Origin: Ravibacter sp964559125
GTDB lineage: Bacteria; Bacteroidota; Bacteroidia; Cytophagales; Spirosomataceae
DNA length: 64,000 nt
Direction of reading: 5' to 3'
Assembly: GCA_964559125.1 (NCBI GenBank)
Contig: CAZLGW010000010.1
Coordinates: 1 to 64,000, forward strand
In this document: one piece after another, positions 55,345-63,398 of the stretch
Layout: the number at the start of each line of letters is the position of its first letter
Numbering within the stretch: position 1 is the stretch's first letter
Notes under the pieces: model-generated
What the model saw: only the letters and a program-made list of their open reading frames with translations
Databases searched by the model: none
Told to the model about the DNA's origin: nothing
Translations under genes and position numbers: made by a program

Positions 55345-56655
55345 ATGAAACGGAAAAAGTCCTTCAGCGAAAAAATCAGTTTACAGCTTCAGATTTTGTT
55401 CAGGCGCTACCCTGCCATCTCTTATATCTTTAAATGGACGCTCATTTGCCTGCTTATCGGCGCCTGTATCGGAAGCGCTTCAGCAGGGTTTTTAATATCG
55501 CTTGATTGGGCAACCAACTTTCGTGAGAGCCATTTATGGGTGATCGCATTGTTACCCCTTGCCGGTTTTATGATCGGGCTGCTGTATCATTACTTCGGGA
55601 AAGAAGCGGAAGCCGGCAATAATCTACTTATTGATACTATTCATGCTCCTCAGAAAATCGTCCCTTTCAGAATGGCTCCGCTTGTATATATTGGGACCAT
55701 CGCTACGCATTTTTTTGGTGGCTCGGCCGGACGTGAAGGCACCGCCCTGCAGATGGCCGGAGCTATTGCCGACCAGTTTTCAAAGCCCTTCCGGCTTTCT
55801 GCACCAGATAGGACCATACTAATGATATCGGCTATTGCCGGTGGCTTCGGATCGGTATTCGGCACGCCGCTGGCAGGCGCTGTCTTCGGCCTGGAGTTTT
55901 TTACGATTGGGCGTATCCGCTACAATGCCATTTTTCCTGCTTTTATGACTGCAGCTATTGCCGACCTGGTCACGAAGCTCTGGCAGGCGCATCATACGCA
56001 CTATTATATCGGCTTTATTCCTGATATTTCGTTTCTCAACATAGCTTATGCGATCCTGGCCGGTATTTTTTTCGGGTTATGCGCCGCAGCATTCAGTAAA
56101 ACCATCCACAAAACAGCAGCTGTTTTCAAATCAGGAATCGCCTGGCCACCACTACGGCCGCTGATCGGAGGTATCATAGTGGCGTCGGCAGTATGGGCAG
56201 CTGGCACTACAAAATATATCGGGCTGGGTATTCCCACAATTGTAAGTTCCTTTGAGCAGCAGCTACCGGCATATGATTTTGCCTTAAAAATGATCTTTAC
56301 CATCGTTACTTTGTCGGCTGGTTTTAAGGGCGGTGAGGTCACCCCGCTGTTTTTTATCGGGGCAACCCTGGGAAATGCCCTGAGTTACTTTATTCCGTTG
56401 CCTGTAGGACTTCTTGCCGGAATGGGACTTGTGGCCGTTTTTGCAGGTGCAACCAACACGCCTATTGCATGCAGCCTGATGGCTATCGAGCTATTTGGAA
56501 GCGAATGCGGCGTGTATGCGGCCATTGCCTGCGTAGTCGCCTACCTGCTGTCGGGACACAACAGCATATACGGCAAGCAAATGGTGGGAGAACCTAAGCA
56601 CGGCAGGTTTTCAAACTACCAGGGAAAACGCTTGAATGAACTTAACAGAAAATAA
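55345..56655 (+). CDS. CLC-type fluoride/proton antiporter (EriC-F-like)
   Basis: Inner-membrane protein of 436 residues of the CLC family, with about 11 hydrophobic helices. The selectivity segments differ from ordinary chloride channels: the usual GSGIP position reads AGNNLLIDT (residues 90-98), GREGT is at 129-133 in place of GREGP, and the later segment is GFKGGEVTPLFFIGATLG near 327-344. Replacement of the Ser by Asn and a GREGT motif are known marks of CLC-F proteins, which expel fluoride. The fluoride riboswitch in its leader supports this from an independent direction. DUF2200 follows after 44 bases and may be co-transcribed. Confidence 0.9.
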   Translation: MKRKKSFSEKISLQLQILFRRYPAISYIFKWTLICLLIGACIGSASAGFLISLDWATNFRESHLWVIALLPLAGFMIGLLYHYFGKEAEAGNNLLIDTIHAPQKIVPFRMAPLVYIGTIATHFFGGSAGREGTALQMAGAIADQFSKPFRLSAPDRTILMISAIAGGFGSVFGTPLAGAVFGLEFFTIGRIRYNAIFPAFMTAAIADLVTKLWQAHHTHYYIGFIPDISFLNIAYAILAGIFFGLCAAAFSKTIHKTAAVFKSGIAWPPLRPLIGGIIVASAVWAAGTTKYIGLGIPTIVSSFEQQLPAYDFALKMIFTIVTLSAGFKGGEVTPLFFIGATLGNALSYFIPLPVGLLAGMGLVAVFAGATNTPIACSLMAIELFGSECGVYAAIACVVAYLLSGHNSIYGKQMVGEPKHGRFSNYQGKRLNELNRK

Positions 56656-56699
56656 AGCAGTGACGGTATCATCTGTTACCTGTTGGTAATCTTATTCGC

Positions 56700-57053
56700 A
56701 TGAAGAACAATACGAGAGTTTACAGGATGCCCTTTGCCGGTGTTTACCCGCATTATATTTATAAAGCAGAAAAAAAGGGACGCACAAAAGCGGAAGTAGA
56801 TGAGATCATATTCTGGCTGACCGGGTATGATGAACAGACGTTGCAAAAACTTATTGATGACAAAACGGATCTCGAAAACTTTTTCGGCCAGGCGCCCCGG
56901 ATCAACCCCAACGTTTCAAAAATCACGGGTGTGATCTGCGGCTATCGCGTGGAAGAGATCGAAGACGAGCTCATGCAGAAGATCCGCTACCTGGATAAGC
57001 TGATCGACGAGCTGGCAAAAGGAAAGTCAATGGACAAGATTCTCCGAAAATAA
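56700..57053 (+). CDS. DUF2200 family protein
   Basis: Protein of 117 residues with the DUF2200 pattern: TRVYRMPFAGVYPHYIYKAE at the start, GRTKAEVDEIIFWLTGYDE, and INPNVSKITGVICGYRVEEI. The function of this family is unknown. It lies 44 bases after the fluoride transporter on the same strand, so the transporter transcript could extend into it. No signal peptide or membrane segment. Confidence 0.88.
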   Translation: MKNNTRVYRMPFAGVYPHYIYKAEKKGRTKAEVDEIIFWLTGYDEQTLQKLIDDKTDLENFFGQAPRINPNVSKITGVICGYRVEEIEDELMQKIRYLDKLIDELAKGKSMDKILRK

Positions 57054-57134
57054 TCAATGGTAAGCTTCACAACGTTTATCCCTCACTTCAGATCAGTGTA
57101 AGAGCGCCCAGGTCCTGGAATAGCTGCTCTGATA

Positions 57135-57584
57135 TCAGCCGTGAGGGTTAAATTCCTCGAAGGTGCCATCCGAGAAAAAAAGCAGGACGCGCTCCACTTT
57201 TCGCTGTGAGGCACCCGATGGTAAGCCGCTGAGGTTTTGTTGTACGGTCTCTTGTACGGAGCCGGCATCCGCAAATAAATCCAGGGGCTTACCAATAGTC
57301 TGTTTTGTGGCTTTCTTTTCGCTATTTGACACTGAATTCCAGCTACTTACATCCGTTCCTAACGCCGGCATTTTATTGTCGTCCCAAATCCAATCCGTAC
57401 CTATTTCCGGGTAACGGTGCACAATCCGGGTAATTACATCAAGACTGGGCTTATTCCGGCCGTTTAGCAAATGGGAAACACCGGATCGGGGGATACCTAT
57501 CTCGTCAGCAAATTGTGACGGAGATTCACATTTGTTTCCAATAATCAACCGTACTTTATCTGCTAAATCCATATTGGTCTCCAT
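57135..57584 (-). CDS. XRE-family transcriptional regulator
   Basis: DNA-binding protein of 149 residues. Residues about 8-62 form an HTH_3 domain (ESPSQFADEIGIPRSGVSHL, then NKPSLDVITRIVHRYPEI). The remaining part has no peptidase domain; it ends KVERVLLFFSDGTFEEFNPH, a conserved tail in Bacteroidota homologues of this size. The region upstream has repeated ACAAATGTTTT-type sites and the palindrome TGTTAACA, suggesting autoregulation. An upstream ATG at 57584 and a second at 57572 (MDLADKV) are both possible starts. Confidence 0.85.
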   Translation of the reverse strand: METNMDLADKVRLIIGNKCESPSQFADEIGIPRSGVSHLLNGRNKPSLDVITRIVHRYPEIGTDWIWDDNKMPALGTDVSSWNSVSNSEKKATKQTIGKPLDLFADAGSVQETVQQNLSGLPSGASQRKVERVLLFFSDGTFEEFNPHG

Positions 57585-57616
57585 TTTTTAAGCAAATATA
57601 AGTATCTGACACTAAT

Positions 57617-57696
57617 GTTAACACATGTTTATATCTACATTCACAAATGTTTTGTTGATTAACAATTATTAATTATGAAGAATTTACAAATGTTTT
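57617..57696. promoter_or_regulatory. operator-like repeats upstream of the XRE regulator
   Basis: acaaatgtttt occurs at 57643-57653 and 57686-57696, with the related acacatgttt at 57621-57630 and the palindrome tgttaaca at 57617-57624. They lie 30-110 bases upstream of the regulator's start. Confidence 0.45.
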
Positions 57697-57702
57697 CAAA
57701 AT

Positions 57703-57737
57703 AAAAAAGCCTTGCTCTACTTCAGAACAAGGCTTTT
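57703..57737 (-). terminator. terminator of dapD
   Basis: Arms aaaaaagccttg and caaggctttttt form a hairpin with an 11-base loop and flanking A and T runs. It lies 31 bases downstream of the dapD stop. Confidence 0.88.
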
Positions 57738-57767
57738 TTATTTTAGCGCTCCGTCAGGAGCTCACTT

Positions 57768-58586
57768 TTATACGCTTACATTATTTTCCCTGAGTGCATC
57801 GTTAAGTGAGGTTTTCAGGTCTGTGCTGGCCTTCCGTTTCCCAATGATAAGCGCACACGGCACATGGTATACACCGGCTGCGAATTCTTTTGGTATAGAA
57901 CCCGGAATAACAACCGAATTTTCAGGGACATAACCCTTGTATTCTACGGGCTCGGCACCCGTTACATCGATTATCTTAGAGCTTCCTGTTATGGTAACGC
58001 CTGCTCCTAAAACTGCTTTTTTACCCACTCTGGCGCCTTCTACTACGATACACCGCGAGCCTATGAATGCCCCGTCCTCGATGATGACAGGTGATGCCTG
58101 TACCGGCTCCAGCACTCCTCCGATCCCCACTCCACCGCTCAGGTGCACATCTTTCCCGATCTGGGCACAGCTTCCTACCGTCGCCCAGGTGTCGACCATA
58201 GTCCCCTGGTCGATATAGGCCCCTATATTAACGTATGAGGGCATTAAAATGACTCCTTTAGAAATATAAGCGCCGTAGCGTGCGGTTGCCGGCGGCACCA
58301 CGCGTACACCCAGTGATTCATAATCGGTTTTTAGCAGCATTTTATCATGGTATTCAAAAATGCCAACCTTGCTAACAGTCATTTGCTGAATTGGGAAATA
58401 AAGTATGATCGCTTTTTTTACCCATTCATTGACCACCCAGTTGCCATCACCACCAGGCTGGGCCACACGAAGCCGTCCTTTATCCACTTCCTCTACAATG
58501 TCACGTATCAGTTTGATAGTAGCCTCTTCTTTTAACAGTTCCCTGTTTTCCCAAACCTGTTCTATTTGATGTGCAAAATCACTCAT
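57768..58586 (-). CDS. dapD: 2,3,4,5-tetrahydropyridine-2,6-dicarboxylate N-succinyltransferase
   Basis: Acyltransferase of the lysine and meso-diaminopimelate route. It has 272 residues from ATG 58586 (MSDFAHQIEQ); an earlier in-frame ATG at 58634 gives an atypical extension and is not used. Hexapeptide-repeat left-handed beta helix is seen as VNIGAYIDQGTMVDTWATVG, followed by HLSGGVGIGGVLEP and IEDGAFIGSRCIVVEGARVG. The length and motifs match DapD. It has its own terminator and stands alone in a gap between the XRE regulator and gapA. Confidence 0.95.
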   Translation of the reverse strand: MSDFAHQIEQVWENRELLKEEATIKLIRDIVEEVDKGRLRVAQPGGDGNWVVNEWVKKAIILYFPIQQMTVSKVGIFEYHDKMLLKTDYESLGVRVVPPATARYGAYISKGVILMPSYVNIGAYIDQGTMVDTWATVGSCAQIGKDVHLSGGVGIGGVLEPVQASPVIIEDGAFIGSRCIVVEGARVGKKAVLGAGVTITGSSKIIDVTGAEPVEYKGYVPENSVVIPGSIPKEFAAGVYHVPCALIIGKRKASTDLKTSLNDALRENNVSV

Positions 58587-58988
58587 AAAGTTAAAATTTA
58601 ATTGAATGTATATAACTAGTTTTTTATCAGACACTTACCTCCCTATAACAAATAAATATTTTGTCAGCACCCAGCAAAATATTCTTATGATACAGATTTA
58701 ACAGGGAGGTACTCCCCTGCCCCGTTTCCAGGGCAAAAATAACCACTACGATCACTATTCCAAATGCTGTGCCGGTTATAAAAACAGATTGGAAAAATAG
58801 ATTTAGCAAAGTTTAGCAAACAGGCAATATTTAGTATTTAGTTTGTTGCTAAATGCAAATTCGTATTTTTCCTTTCTTATCTGCAATCCTATTCCCGGAT
58901 TATCAAAATAAGATTTCCGGGCTTTTATTCTCTTCATGATTTCACTAATTTCGTGGCTGAAAAAATATGAAACATTATAACTAACAGC
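58587..58988. other. divergent gap between dapD and gapA
   Basis: AT-rich, with no gene; a 60-codon minus-strand frame at 58627-58809 lacks any family likeness. An inverted repeat gtttagcaaac (58811-58821) with gtttgttgctaaa (58841-58853) may be an operator. TAATTTCG at 58946-58953 is a possible -7 element for gapA. Confidence 0.4.
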
Positions 58989-59999
58989 ATGGCACAGATT
59001 AAAGTAGCAATCAATGGCTTCGGAAGAATTGGCCGATTGGTTTTTCGTCAGATTTATAACAAGGAAGGTATTGACGTAGTGGCTATAAACGATCTGACAA
59101 GCCCCTCAGTTCTCGCTCACTTACTCAAATACGATACAGCACAGGGAAGGTTCGGGGAAAAAGTAGAGCATACCGACAGTTCTATCATCGTAAACGGAGA
59201 CGAAATCAAAATATACGCCCAGAGAGATCCCGCGCAGATTCCCTGGGGCAACCACGACGTGGATGTGGTTCTGGAGTGTACCGGTTTCTTTGCCGACAAG
59301 ACCAAAGCTGAAGCCCACATCTCTGCCGGAGCAAAAAAAGTGGTAATATCGGCGCCTGCAACGGGCGATTTAAAGACTGTCGTCTACAATGTCAACCACC
59401 ATATTCTTGACGGTTCAGAGACAGTGATCAGTGCAGCATCCTGCACTACCAACTGCCTGGCGCCTGTAGCGAAGTTCCTGGATGAGGAATTTGGCATTGT
59501 AAACGGGCTAATGACTACCATTCACGCCTATACCAACGATCAGAATACACAGGATGCCCCGCACGCCAAAGGCGATCTTCGCAGAGCCCGGGCAGCTGCT
59601 CAGAATATAGTTCCCAACAGCACAGGAGCTGCCAAGGCTATCGGGCTTGTTTTACCCGGCCTGAAAGGAAAGCTAGATGGCAGTGCACAGCGTGTGCCTA
59701 CCCTTACAGGATCATCTACTGAAGTGACGGTTATCCTTTCTAAGAAAACTACAGTTGAGGAGATCAACGAAGCTGCTAAAAAGGCATCTGACGAAAGTTT
59801 CGGTTATACCGAGGACCAGATCGTCAGCAGCGACATTATTGGTATCAACTATGGTTCCTTGTTCGATGCAACCCAGACCAAAGTACAGACTGTCGGCGAC
59901 ACCCAGTTGGTGCGCGTGGTGAGCTGGTATGACAACGAGGCTTCTTACGTCGCGCAGCTTGTGCGTACACTGGCTTATTTTGCCTCCCTAATCAAGTAA
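58989..59999 (+). CDS. gapA: glyceraldehyde-3-phosphate dehydrogenase, type I
   Basis: Glycolytic NAD-dependent dehydrogenase of 336 residues in the cytoplasm. Motifs: INGFGRIGRLVFRQ (NAD-binding, about 7-20), the catalytic Cys in SAASCTTNCLAP, the partner His in the HAYTNDQNTQDA stretch, RVPTLTGSSTEVTVIL and WYDNEASY. The Asp-type NAD-binding residue (INDLT) suggests NAD preference. A strong terminator follows. It is a single gene, transcribed away from dapD. Confidence 0.97.
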   Translation: MAQIKVAINGFGRIGRLVFRQIYNKEGIDVVAINDLTSPSVLAHLLKYDTAQGRFGEKVEHTDSSIIVNGDEIKIYAQRDPAQIPWGNHDVDVVLECTGFFADKTKAEAHISAGAKKVVISAPATGDLKTVVYNVNHHILDGSETVISAASCTTNCLAPVAKFLDEEFGIVNGLMTTIHAYTNDQNTQDAPHAKGDLRRARAAAQNIVPNSTGAAKAIGLVLPGLKGKLDGSAQRVPTLTGSSTEVTVILSKKTTVEEINEAAKKASDESFGYTEDQIVSSDIIGINYGSLFDATQTKVQTVGDTQLVRVVSWYDNEASYVAQLVRTLAYFASLIK

Positions 60000-60040
60000 A
60001 AAGAAAGTTCATCTGGAACTGGATTCCAGATTCCTGGTGT

Positions 60041-60093
60041 CCCGTCATTAAAAAAGCTCTGCCTGCTCCCGGCAGAGCTTTTTTAATGACGGG
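60041..60093. terminator. long terminator hairpin after gapA
   Basis: A 23-bp perfect stem: arms 60041-60063 (beginning cccgtcattaaaaaagctct) and 60071-60093, loop tgctccc. It includes an A-run and a T-run and can act in both orientations; it lies 42 bases behind gapA. Confidence 0.95.
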
Positions 60094-60234
60094 ACGAAAT
60101 GAATCCGGCCATATAACTAAATAAATAGGTAGTTTTTATGCTGATTGTACTTAATTGGTATATAAACTAAATATTTAAGAATTGGCCAGGTTATGTTTGA
60201 TTTATTAAATATCTGTGAATCAGCTACTAAACAT

Positions 60235-60939
60235 TTATTTTTCTTCCTTTTCATAGGAGTCCCCACTTCCTCCGTCTTCGTGCCTCACCATCGCTTTTAT
60301 ATACCTTATAGTGAATCCTTTTTCCCGGAAAATCCGCTCGTAATGCGTAGTAATGTCGTGATGGCTGGCCATCAGGTCTGATTCGTAAAGATTGTCGGTA
60401 TGACCCAATAGCTCGAAACCAGGCGCGTCTGCGATGCTTTCGAGGCTATATTCATACAGGAACGGGTTATCGGTCTTCAGGTGAAATATCCCGCCGTTCT
60501 TAATCAATCCCGCATACAGTGCGAGGAAACGCGGGTTTGTAAGCCGTTTTTTCTCGTCTTTGTCCCTCGGCTGAGGATCCGGGTGAACCAGCCAGATCTC
60601 GTCTACCTCTCCGGGCATAAAGAATTCCTCCAGGTATTGGATAGAACTTCGTAGAAACGCTACATTGGAAAGCCCTTCCTTCATCGCCTGCTGACTGCCC
60701 CTGGCGATACGATCTCCCTTGATATCCACCCCGATGTAATTATTCTCCGGGAAAGCCCTTCCCAGCCCGACGGTATACTCTCCTTTCCCGCAGGCAAGCT
60801 CCAGCACAATCGGGTTTGCGTTCTCAAAATAAATATCTCTCCATTTTCCCTTTATCGTCTCATATAGTGGTTTTCCACGCTCTATCACATTGCCTGCTTC
60901 GGCATTCTGAGCAAAACGGAAGAGTTTTCTGCGAGTCAT
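60235..60939 (-). CDS. trmB: tRNA (guanine-N7-)-methyltransferase
   Basis: SAM-dependent enzyme that methylates G46 of tRNAs, 234 residues. Visible are the SAM-binding LELACGKGEYTVGLGRAFPE, NYIGVDIKGDRIARG and the catalytic region DEIWLVHPDPQPRDKDEKKR, followed by LTNPRFLALYAGLIKNGG. It is 32 bases downstream of folC and forms the end of a tonB-folC-trmB transcript. The C-terminal 30 residues are charged. Confidence 0.95.
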   Translation of the reverse strand: MTRRKLFRFAQNAEAGNVIERGKPLYETIKGKWRDIYFENANPIVLELACGKGEYTVGLGRAFPENNYIGVDIKGDRIARGSQQAMKEGLSNVAFLRSSIQYLEEFFMPGEVDEIWLVHPDPQPRDKDEKKRLTNPRFLALYAGLIKNGGIFHLKTDNPFLYEYSLESIADAPGFELLGHTDNLYESDLMASHHDITTHYERIFREKGFTIRYIKAMVRHEDGGSGDSYEKEEK

Positions 60940-60971
60940 TAATAGTTATGGTGATTATATATAGGGCACAA

Positions 60972-62276
60972 TCATAGCTCATCCAGGTCGGCTATAACAA
61001 AAGTACTACCGCCGACATAAATGCTGTCATCGGGACGGGCATTGGAAACAGCGCTTTTCAGCGCCTCGTTTACATCCCGGAAGGCTTCCCCTTTCAATCC
61101 TATGCTTTCGGCCTGCTCCCGGAGGGAAAATGCGGGTAAGGCCCTGTTATTGGATGGCGCGCAAAAGTAGTATCCGGCATCGGCCGGCAGGAGTTTCAGC
61201 ATGGAACTGATATCCTTGTCGCTTACAAATCCCAATACAAAGTGTTTTTTCCGGGATGGTACCGACATGAATTGCGCCAGCGCCTCAGTAAACCCCGGTA
61301 GATTGTGAGCCGTATCGGCAACTATAAATGGCCTCTCCCCCAGCCTGGTCCACCTGCCTTTGAACCCGGTCGTTTTCGTGACCGAAGACAGTCCTTCCTT
61401 AACTTTTTCCGGTGAAATTCTCCAGCCTGATTCGTTCAGCATGTCGAAAGCTACCAGAACCCCCAGAAGGTTTTTCTTTTGATAGCTACCGGCAAGATCC
61501 AGAGTAAAATTAACAGTGTTAGATTTATTTCCATTGATATTTTTCTCTATTTGCAGCACCAGATCCTCATTTTTACCAGGTTCTTCCGATACGGATCCAT
61601 AATCGGAGCCAAAGTACAAAGGAGCATTTTTATCCTTCGCAACTTCTTCAAATACAGCCGTAATTTCATCACATTGCCGTTCGCTGACTACAACAGGAAC
61701 ACCGGGCTTGATGATACCTGCCTTCTCCCGCGCTATGAGCGGCAGCGTCTCTCCCAATTGGCGCATATGATCAAGGCCGATGTTGGTAATAACCGAAAGC
61801 CGGGGGGTAATAATATTGGTAGAGTCCAGCCTGCCTCCCAATCCTACTTCTATGACTGCGATGTCTACTTCCGAGCGGGCAAAATATTCAAAAGCCATTG
61901 CTACGGTGACTTCGAAGAAGGACGGGTTTATCTTCTCTATAAAATCTTTATGCGCACTTACAAAGGATGCTATAAAATCCTCTTCTGCCGGAACTCCGTT
62001 TACCCGTATCCGTTCAGTAAAGCTTTTCAGATGCGGTGACGTATATAGGCCAACCCTGTAACCGCTGTGCTGTAAGACAGAGGCGAGCATATTGGAAATG
62101 CTCCCTTTCCCGTTGGTGCCTGCCACGTGGATCGTTTCATAGCGATCCTGCGGATCTCCAAGGTATTTGCAGAATGCACGCGTAGTTTCGAGCCCCGGCT
62201 TGTAAGCTCTGTGGCCGATATTATGAAAAACAGGCAACCTATTGTAGAGATAGGTCATGGCCTCCTCAAAAGTCAT
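60972..62276 (-). CDS. folC: folylpolyglutamate synthase/dihydrofolate synthase
   Basis: Mur-ligase-type enzyme of 434 residues that adds glutamate to dihydropteroate and folates. Walker A is HVAGTNGKGSISNMLA (about 47-62). IEVGLGGRLDSTNII, TNIGLDHMRQLG and the late ADTAHNLPGF are typical. It lies between the TonB-like gene (14 bases upstream) and trmB (32 bases downstream), all on the same strand. Confidence 0.96.
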   Translation of the reverse strand: MTFEEAMTYLYNRLPVFHNIGHRAYKPGLETTRAFCKYLGDPQDRYETIHVAGTNGKGSISNMLASVLQHSGYRVGLYTSPHLKSFTERIRVNGVPAEEDFIASFVSAHKDFIEKINPSFFEVTVAMAFEYFARSEVDIAVIEVGLGGRLDSTNIITPRLSVITNIGLDHMRQLGETLPLIAREKAGIIKPGVPVVVSERQCDEITAVFEEVAKDKNAPLYFGSDYGSVSEEPGKNEDLVLQIEKNINGNKSNTVNFTLDLAGSYQKKNLLGVLVAFDMLNESGWRISPEKVKEGLSSVTKTTGFKGRWTRLGERPFIVADTAHNLPGFTEALAQFMSVPSRKKHFVLGFVSDKDISSMLKLLPADAGYYFCAPSNNRALPAFSLREQAESIGLKGEAFRDVNEALKSAVSNARPDDSIYVGGSTFVIADLDEL

Positions 62277-62290
62277 AAAAAAGCCCCCTG

Positions 62291-63217
62291 CTATTTCGAA
62301 CGTATACGGAATGTAATAGTACCGGTCGATTCATCCGGTACGTTGGTGGATTCAGAAATGAAAGTAAGCGCTCTGACGGCATTACGGTACTGGTTGACCA
62401 CCGCATAGTCGGTAATAGTCGTACTTTGAGTAATTACGTTCTTGACCCGGCCGCTTTTATCCACCACAATTTTGAATATAATATCGCCTGTGGCATCAGA
62501 TTTATCGTTTACCTGCGGGCTTTGTTTCCATTTCCATCCTTTCAGGTTGTAGCCTACATTGGTACCGCCGCCACCGCCTGTTCCTTTATAACTATTGGCG
62601 TATAAACTCCCCTCCTTGGCTCCTTTATCCCCTACTCCGCTGGCATCGTCCCCGTTATTGTTTCCTCCTACTCCGCTGGCAGTACCTGTAGTACCATTGC
62701 TTCCGCTCGCTCCGCCTTTGGACTTGGAAAACAGGGCATCCTGATTAATAGGTTTCTCGGGCGCTTTGGTGGTAGCAGGTGCAGGCGTAGTGCTGCTGGC
62801 GGACGTCGATGTCTTTTTTGTCTCTGCTGCAGGCTTTTCAACCACGGGACTTTCTGCTTTGGTAGTAATAACCGGCTTCTCAACCACCTTTGTAGTAGGT
62901 GCCTTTTTCACCTCCGTCACTTTAGGGGCCGGGGGCACCGGTTTAGGAACCGCTTTCACTTCGGTCTTTTCCGGCTCCGGACGCATGTTTTCAGCTACTT
63001 TTGAATCGCTGGCTTTGTTAAAGGTCTGGATATTACCCGATCCTATCGGATCTACCCCGTAATTAACCTCCACAAAAAGCTCCATCGGCTCGAGTGGCGG
63101 AATAGTCCGCGTAAGCCGTACAAATGCCGTGGTAATAAGAAGAAAGGCCATTATCCCGAGGGAAAATGTCCACGATTTGGCTATTCTTTTGCGGTCTTCA
63201 GCATTGGCAAGTCCCAT
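62291..63217 (-). CDS. TonB-like energy transducer
   Basis: Inner-membrane protein of 308 residues with one N-terminal helix (about 14-32, SWTFSLGIMAFLLITTAFVR), a long Pro-, Lys- and Val-rich segment (about 75-130, repeated KPV and KAP motifs), a Gly/Ser/Asn-rich spacer and a C-terminal TonB-like domain (GDIIFKIVVDKSGRVKN, then FRIRSK). It would pass proton-motive energy from ExbB/ExbD to outer-membrane receptors such as the one at 2.7 kb. exbB and exbD would be expected upstream but are not encoded in the window; the next gene upstream is the SPOR protein. Confidence 0.88.
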   Translation of the reverse strand: MGLANAEDRKRIAKSWTFSLGIMAFLLITTAFVRLTRTIPPLEPMELFVEVNYGVDPIGSGNIQTFNKASDSKVAENMRPEPEKTEVKAVPKPVPPAPKVTEVKKAPTTKVVEKPVITTKAESPVVEKPAAETKKTSTSASSTTPAPATTKAPEKPINQDALFSKSKGGASGSNGTTGTASGVGGNNNGDDASGVGDKGAKEGSLYANSYKGTGGGGGTNVGYNLKGWKWKQSPQVNDKSDATGDIIFKIVVDKSGRVKNVITQSTTITDYAVVNQYRNAVRALTFISESTNVPDESTGTITFRIRSK

Positions 63218-63321
63218 GGCAGTAGTCTGTATCTTTTTCCGCTTCAGCGGCTGTTAATGTCTGTTTACAACGGTTTGGACTCTACTTCTTCAGGAAAGTT
63301 TAAACTCAGCTCCCTGAAAGG

Positions 63322-63391
63322 TTATCCACAAAGATCGAAAGTTATCCACAAAAGTCGAAAATTCTCTATAAGGACTGGATAGTTATCCACA
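63322..63391 (+). promoter_or_regulatory. cluster of three perfect DnaA boxes
   Basis: TTATCCACA occurs at 63322-63330, 63342-63350 and 63383-63391, all in the same orientation with starts 20 and 41 bases apart. The first two are part of a longer direct repeat (gttatccacaaag, then tcgaaa). They lie in the gap between the TonB-like gene and the SPOR gene. The sites may mark a replication origin, a DnaA-controlled promoter or a titration site. Confidence 0.7.
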
Positions 63392-63398
63392 CAAACCC

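Noticed and set aside
58627..58809. 60-codon minus-strand open frame with a hydrophobic start
   Set aside because: Lies in the dapD-gapA gap, overlaps the dapD leader and has no recognised family or ribosome site.
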